From positions 1 to 19,541 of the forward strand of contig JABHQB010000118.1 of the NCBI GenBank assembly GCA_018695965.1: a stretch of 19,541 bases of DNA. The letters are read 5' to 3'. Source of the stretch: Flavobacteriales bacterium (GTDB lineage Bacteria > Bacteroidota > Bacteroidia > Flavobacteriales > BACL11). Below, piece by piece: positions 15,795 to 19,541 of this stretch (the first letter of the stretch is position 1; each line of letters begins with the position of its first letter). The position numbers were made by a program, and so were the translations under genes. The notes beneath the pieces are model-generated. The model was not told where the DNA came from, ran no database searches, and was given only the letters and a program-made list of their open reading frames with translations.

Positions 15795-16130
15795 TTAGAG
15801 CTCTTCTCTTAAGTCTACTAGAAATGTTCGAATTTCTTTTAGTTTTTTAATTATAGAGATATTATCAATTGTATCTTTTTTATTTTCTTTAAGTTTCTTT
15901 TTAGCCCCATCTAAAGTAAATCCTCTTTCTTTTACCAGATGAAAAATAACATCTAAATTTCCCAAGTCCGTTTTAGTAAACATTCTATTTCCTTTTTTGT
16001 TCTTTTTAGGTTTTAGAATGTCAAATTCATTCTCCCAAAATCTTATTAAAGAAATATTTACACCGTACATTTGAGCAACCTCTCCGATAGGGTAAAAAAG
16101 TTTTTCAATATTTGTTTTTAGTTTTGGCAT
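15795..16130 (-). CDS. MerR-family transcriptional regulator
   Basis: The 111-residue protein has a MerR-type winged helix-turn-helix near the N-terminus: YPIGEVAQMYGVNISLIRFW (about 13-32), then ENEFDILKPKKNKKGNRMFT (wing) and DLGNLDVIFHLVKERGFTLDGAKKKL. Only a short coiled-coil tail follows, with no cysteines and no recognisable ligand-binding domain, so the signal it senses is unknown. DNA-binding regulators of this size usually act as dimers. The ATG shares one base with the stop of the M23 peptidase gene (TAATG), which implies tight co-translation. It may control its own operon or cell-envelope genes; that is inference from position only. Confidence 0.92.
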   Translation of the reverse strand: MPKLKTNIEKLFYPIGEVAQMYGVNISLIRFWENEFDILKPKKNKKGNRMFTKTDLGNLDVIFHLVKERGFTLDGAKKKLKENKKDTIDNISIIKKLKEIRTFLVDLREEL

Positions 16131-17104
16131 TAGTCAAAAGATTGATTTTCTTTTGATGAAAGTTTAATCATTTTATCGTATTCTTCAATAGATAAATCAT
16201 TATTGTAACAATATGGAGCGGGATTAACTTTTTTACCATTCTTTAGGACTTCATAATGTAAATGTGGAGCTACTGATCTTCCTGTATTACCAACAAATCC
16301 AATTACCTGTCCTCTTGTTACTTTTTCTCCTTTTTTTACATTATATTCTGATAAATGAGCATATAAAGTTTTGTATTCATAACCGTGATTAATAATGATA
16401 TGTTTACCATATCCAAATCTTGTATATTTCACTTTTTCTACAGTTCCGTTTCCAGTTGCGTAAATAGGAGTCCCTGTAGAAGCAGTAAAATCTAATCCAT
16501 AGTGGAATTTCTTTATTTTCAATGTTGGGTGCATTCTATACCCCCAGCCACTTACCATTCTTTTCAGATCTTTATTAGACAATGGCTGAATTGATGGCAA
16601 AGAAGCCAACTTTTTTTTATTGTTTTTTGCAAGCTCAATGACTTCATCAAAGGATTTTGACTGTATATAAAGCTGTTTTGATATAACATCTATTTGTTTG
16701 CTAGTTTCAATAATTAAATCAGCATTACTCATATTTTCAAGATGTTTGTATCGGTTTACACCTCCAAAACCTGCCTTCCTAATTGATGAAGGAATAGGGT
16801 CTGCTTCTAAAATTACTCTGTAGATATTGTCATCTCTATTTTGCATATCTTGTAGGACAAGATCAATTTCATTAAGGTTTTGTTTCAAAATATCGTATTG
16901 AGAAATTAAATCAGATTTTTCTTTGATTAATCTTTTCTCATTAGGGCTATTCAGAAATTGAATCAAGACAATAGTTATTATGACGCCACTAAAAACAGAA
17001 ACTCCTAGATAGATAAGTATGTTTTTCACTCTATCTAAAGGAGTTTTTTCAATTCTCTGATAATTGAGTGTTTTAGTATCGTAATAATATTTTACTTTTG
17101 CCAT
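16130..17104 (-). CDS. Membrane-anchored M23-family peptidase (peptidoglycan endopeptidase-like)
   Basis: The 324-residue protein has one membrane helix (about 28-50, ILIYLGVSVFSGVIITIVLI), a periplasmic coiled coil (about 58-90) and a C-terminal LytM/M23 domain. The zinc site is complete: H201 and D205 in HYGLD, H283 in HLHYE, with catalytic H281 and the YAHLSEY histidine also present. M23 enzymes cleave peptide cross-links in peptidoglycan, or bind and activate amidases when degenerate. Here the intact residues point to an active endopeptidase in cell-wall growth or division. It heads the minus-strand operon with the MerR, DksA-type and adenosyltransferase genes. It is divergent from alaS, with 98 bp between the start codons, and has its own -7 box. 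Confidence 0.95.
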   Translation of the reverse strand: MAKVKYYYDTKTLNYQRIEKTPLDRVKNILIYLGVSVFSGVIITIVLIQFLNSPNEKRLIKEKSDLISQYDILKQNLNEIDLVLQDMQNRDDNIYRVILEADPIPSSIRKAGFGGVNRYKHLENMSNADLIIETSKQIDVISKQLYIQSKSFDEVIELAKNNKKKLASLPSIQPLSNKDLKRMVSGWGYRMHPTLKIKKFHYGLDFTASTGTPIYATGNGTVEKVKYTRFGYGKHIIINHGYEYKTLYAHLSEYNVKKGEKVTRGQVIGFVGNTGRSVAPHLHYEVLKNGKKVNPAPYCYNNDLSIEEYDKMIKLSSKENQSFD

Positions 17105-17121
17105 AATAATTAAAAGTTGTG

Positions 17122-17129
17122 CAAAGTTA
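17122..17129 (-). promoter_or_regulatory. -7 box (TAACTTTG) for the M23 operon
   Basis: On the minus strand TAACTTTG fits the Bacteroidota -7 consensus TAnnTTTG. It lies 17 bases before the M23 start codon, the same spacing as the box in front of the DUF2795 gene. No clear -33 TTTG is visible upstream. The 98-bp gap between the divergent start codons must also hold the alaS promoter, for which I find no exact box. Confidence 0.55.
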
Positions 17130-17202
17130 TTAAAATATAGTAAATTACACTTTTTTACTATTTTGATTTCTAAACAACATTATGTGAAAAGGATTATTAA
17201 AA

Positions 17203-19541
17203 ATGAAATCTACTGAAATAAGAGAAAGTTTTATTAAGTTTTTTAAGAATAAAAAACATCAGATTGTATCATCCGCTCCAATGGTAATAAAAGATGATCC
17301 AACCCTTATGTTTACTAATGCAGGTATGAACCAGTTTAAGGATTTATTCTTAGGAAATTCTGAAATTAAAGACTCAAAAGTTGCGAATTCCCAAAAATGT
17401 TTAAGAGTTTCAGGTAAACACAATGATTTGGAAGCAGTAGGACATGACACTTATCATCATACCATGTTTGAGATGTTAGGAAATTGGTCGTTTGGAGACT
17501 ATTTTAAAGAGCAATCAATTGATTGGGCTTGGGAATTTTTGATAGAAGTTTGTAAGTTAGATAAAGATAGATTGTATGTGACTGTTTTTGAGGGAGATGA
17601 TGGAGATAAGTTAGAGAAAGATATGGAATCCTTCAATTGTTGGGAGAAATATCTTGAGGAAGACAGAATCTTGAATGGAGATAAAAGAGATAATTTTTGG
17701 GAAATGGGAGAGATTGGTCCATGCGGCCCGTGTTCCGAAATTCATTATGACAATAGGAATGATAAGGAAAGGGAACAAATAAATGGATCATTATTAGTAA
17801 ATAAAGACCATCCTCAAGTTATTGAGATTTGGAATCTGGTATTTATGCAATATAATAGAAAATCGGATTCTTCACTTGAGTTATTACCAAATAAGCATGT
17901 AGATACTGGTATGGGTTTTGAACGTTTGTGTATGATTATGCAGAATGTAAAATCAAATTATGATACTGATGTATTTACTCCAATTATTTCAGATATAGAG
18001 AAATTAAGTAATTTGAAATATGGAGATGATGAACATATAGATATTGCAATGAGAGTTATTGCTGATCATATCAGAGCTATTTCATTCTCTATTGCTGACG
18101 GGCAATTGCCTTCAAATGTAAAAGCGGGATATGTTATCAGAAGAATTCTTAGGAGAGCGGTTAGATACGCTTACACTTTCTTAGATTTGAAACAGGCATT
18201 TATGTATAATCTTGTTGATGTTTTGTGCAATCAGATGGGGCAATCATTCCCAGAGTTAAGTGCACAACAAAAGCTGATAGAAAGAGTAATTAAGGAGGAA
18301 GAAAACTCTTTTTTAAGAACTCTTTCAGAAGGATTGAAAAGGTTAGATGCTATCATGAAGAACACTAAAAAAGTCGTTTCAGGAGAACTTGTATTCGAAC
18401 TATACGATACTTATGGTTTCCCACTAGATTTAACTTCCCTTATATTGTCAGAAAACAACTTAGAACTGCATATTGATGTGTTTAATCAAGAGATGGAAAA
18501 GCAGAAGAATAGATCTAGAAAAGCAACAAAAATAGTTGCAGGAGAATGGGAAATGCTTTTTGAAGATGATGTCGAAGAATTTGTAGGCTATAACAGATTA
18601 GAATGTGAAGTAAAGATAGCTAAATACAGAAAAGTAACTATACAGGATAAAGATTTATATCATCTAGTATTTAACTTGACTCCTTTTTACCCTGAAGGAG
18701 GAGGTCAAATAGGGGATATTGGTCAGATCTCAAATTCTTCAGAAAACATACAAATTATAGATACAAAAAAGGAGAATAATCTGATTATTCATATTTCAGA
18801 AGAGTTACCCAAAAATATAAGTAATGATTTTACTGCAAGAGTAGACTCTGAGCATAGAAATTCTTCTTCTAGAAATCATTCTGCAACACATTTATTACAC
18901 CATGTATTAAGAGAGGAGTTAGGTAATCATGTAGAACAAAAAGGATCTCTAGTATCTCCAGATCACTTAAGGTTTGATTTCACACATTTTTCTAAACTAT
19001 CAGAGGATGAAATAAGAAATATTGAAAGGAAAGTAAATGGAATGATTTCAAAAAACATATCTTTGGAAGAGTATAACAATATACCTATCTCTGAGGCTAA
19101 GAAGATGGGAGCAATGATGTTATTTGGAGAGAAGTATGCTGATGCGGTGAGAGTAATTAAATTTGAGGACTCTTTAGAGCTTTGTGGAGGAACTCATGTA
19201 AGTTCAACTGAAGAGATTGATGCTTTTAAGATAGTATCAGAAGGGTCTATATCGGCAGGAATTCGTAGAATAGAGGCAATTACAGGAGATAAACATAAAA
19301 AACATACTAAAGAGATGGAAAACACATTAAATACGATAAAGTCTTTAATCAAGAATATAGACCCCATACAAGGGATAAAAGATTTAATACAGGAGAATAA
19401 ATCTCTTTCTAAGAAGCTAGAGAAATATAAATCTAAAGAGTTAGTTATCTTGCAGAAGGATATTCTACTAAAAAGAGAAGAAATAAGTGGGATAGGGGTT
19501 ATTACTGAGAAAGTAGACTTGGATTCTGAAGGAATGAAGTC
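17203..19541 (+). CDS. alaS: Alanyl-tRNA synthetase (3' partial)
   Basis: AlaRS charges tRNA(Ala) and edits Ser- or Gly-tRNA(Ala). The frame runs open from ATG 17203 to the right edge, about 779 codons, so roughly the last 100 residues of the usual 870-880 are missing. The class II catalytic domain opens MKSTEIRESFIKFF and contains SSAPMVIKDDPTLMFTNAGM, NSQKCLRVSGKHNDLEAVG and MFEMLGNWSFGDYF. A middle helical domain follows (ELYDTYGFPLDLT). The editing domain has zinc ligands H559 and H563 (HSATH) and C661 and H665 (CGGTHV), plus TPFYPEGGGQIGD. Sampling codons along the gene shows one consistent frame with no frameshift. An AAGGA stretch lies about 9 bp before the start. The beginning of the C-Ala coiled coil is present at the edge. 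Confidence 0.96.
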   Translation, partial: MKSTEIRESFIKFFKNKKHQIVSSAPMVIKDDPTLMFTNAGMNQFKDLFLGNSEIKDSKVANSQKCLRVSGKHNDLEAVGHDTYHHTMFEMLGNWSFGDYFKEQSIDWAWEFLIEVCKLDKDRLYVTVFEGDDGDKLEKDMESFNCWEKYLEEDRILNGDKRDNFWEMGEIGPCGPCSEIHYDNRNDKEREQINGSLLVNKDHPQVIEIWNLVFMQYNRKSDSSLELLPNKHVDTGMGFERLCMIMQNVKSNYDTDVFTPIISDIEKLSNLKYGDDEHIDIAMRVIADHIRAISFSIADGQLPSNVKAGYVIRRILRRAVRYAYTFLDLKQAFMYNLVDVLCNQMGQSFPELSAQQKLIERVIKEEENSFLRTLSEGLKRLDAIMKNTKKVVSGELVFELYDTYGFPLDLTSLILSENNLELHIDVFNQEMEKQKNRSRKATKIVAGEWEMLFEDDVEEFVGYNRLECEVKIAKYRKVTIQDKDLYHLVFNLTPFYPEGGGQIGDIGQISNSSENIQIIDTKKENNLIIHISEELPKNISNDFTARVDSEHRNSSSRNHSATHLLHHVLREELGNHVEQKGSLVSPDHLRFDFTHFSKLSEDEIRNIERKVNGMISKNISLEEYNNIPISEAKKMGAMMLFGEKYADAVRVIKFEDSLELCGGTHVSSTEEIDAFKIVSEGSISAGIRRIEAITGDKHKKHTKEMENTLNTIKSLIKNIDPIQGIKDLIQENKSLSKKLEKYKSKELVILQKDILLKREEISGIGVITEKVDLDSEGMK

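Noticed and set aside
17159..17165. TATTTTG as a possible alaS -7 box
   Set aside because: It is one base short of TAnnTTTG and has no -33 partner; such strings are common in this AT-rich gap.
17259..17450. Minus-strand 63-residue frame opposite alaS
   Set aside because: It is antisense to the AlaRS catalytic motifs; no independent support.
1..19541. Search for a defence system, mobile element, CRISPR array, tRNA or riboswitch
   Set aside because: No repeats with regular spacing, transposase, integrase, nuclease-toxin pairs, tRNA-like folds or long structured leaders were seen; genes are conserved housekeeping families with uniform AT-rich codon use.

Overview
The window looks like a core, housekeeping stretch of a Bacteroidota genome, most likely a flavobacterium. 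The evidence is a strongly AT-rich sequence, the Bacteroidota-type SecA (1093 aa, with an enlarged first half and a C-terminal zinc tail), a small acidic DUF2795-type protein next to secA, the Mrp ATPase lacking the usual CxxC loop, and several upstream boxes resembling the Bacteroidota -7 promoter motif TAnnTTTG. Coding density is very high. No gap without a gene exceeds about 120 bases. I see no tRNA, rRNA, insertion sequence, CRISPR array or phage gene.

Layout. (1) Positions 1-7572, plus strand: a tightly packed run of mrp (cut by the left edge), an Nfu-type Fe-S scaffold, a pabB-like chorismate enzyme, tilS, an unknown two-helix membrane protein, dsbD and a comM/yifB-type AAA+ gene. Gaps are 43 bp or less, and pabB and tilS overlap, so this is probably one or two operons. 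(2) Positions 7573-9678, plus strand: an M42 aminopeptidase whose conserved N-terminus lies upstream of any ordinary start codon, a clear intrinsic terminator, then an SPFH/band-7 gene with its own promoter. (3) Positions 9680-14834, minus strand: transcription order DUF2795 protein, secA, a DUF3089-type lipoprotein hydrolase, then tag. The last three overlap each other. (4) Positions 14894-17104, minus strand: order M23 peptidase, MerR-type regulator, DksA/TraR-type zinc protein, cobalamin adenosyltransferase. (5) From 17203, plus strand: alaS, divergent from the M23 gene and cut by the right edge.

Functionally the genes cover Fe-S cluster maturation (Mrp, Nfu), folate synthesis (PabB), translation fidelity (TilS, AlaS), envelope redox and export (DsbD, SecA), envelope remodelling (M23), DNA repair and uptake (Tag, ComM), cofactor activation (adenosyltransferase) and small regulators. 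I do not find a convincing new multi-gene system. The items most worth a second look are the missing canonical start of the M42 gene, the acidic small protein that heads the secA operon, and the overlapping secA, lipoprotein and tag chain.
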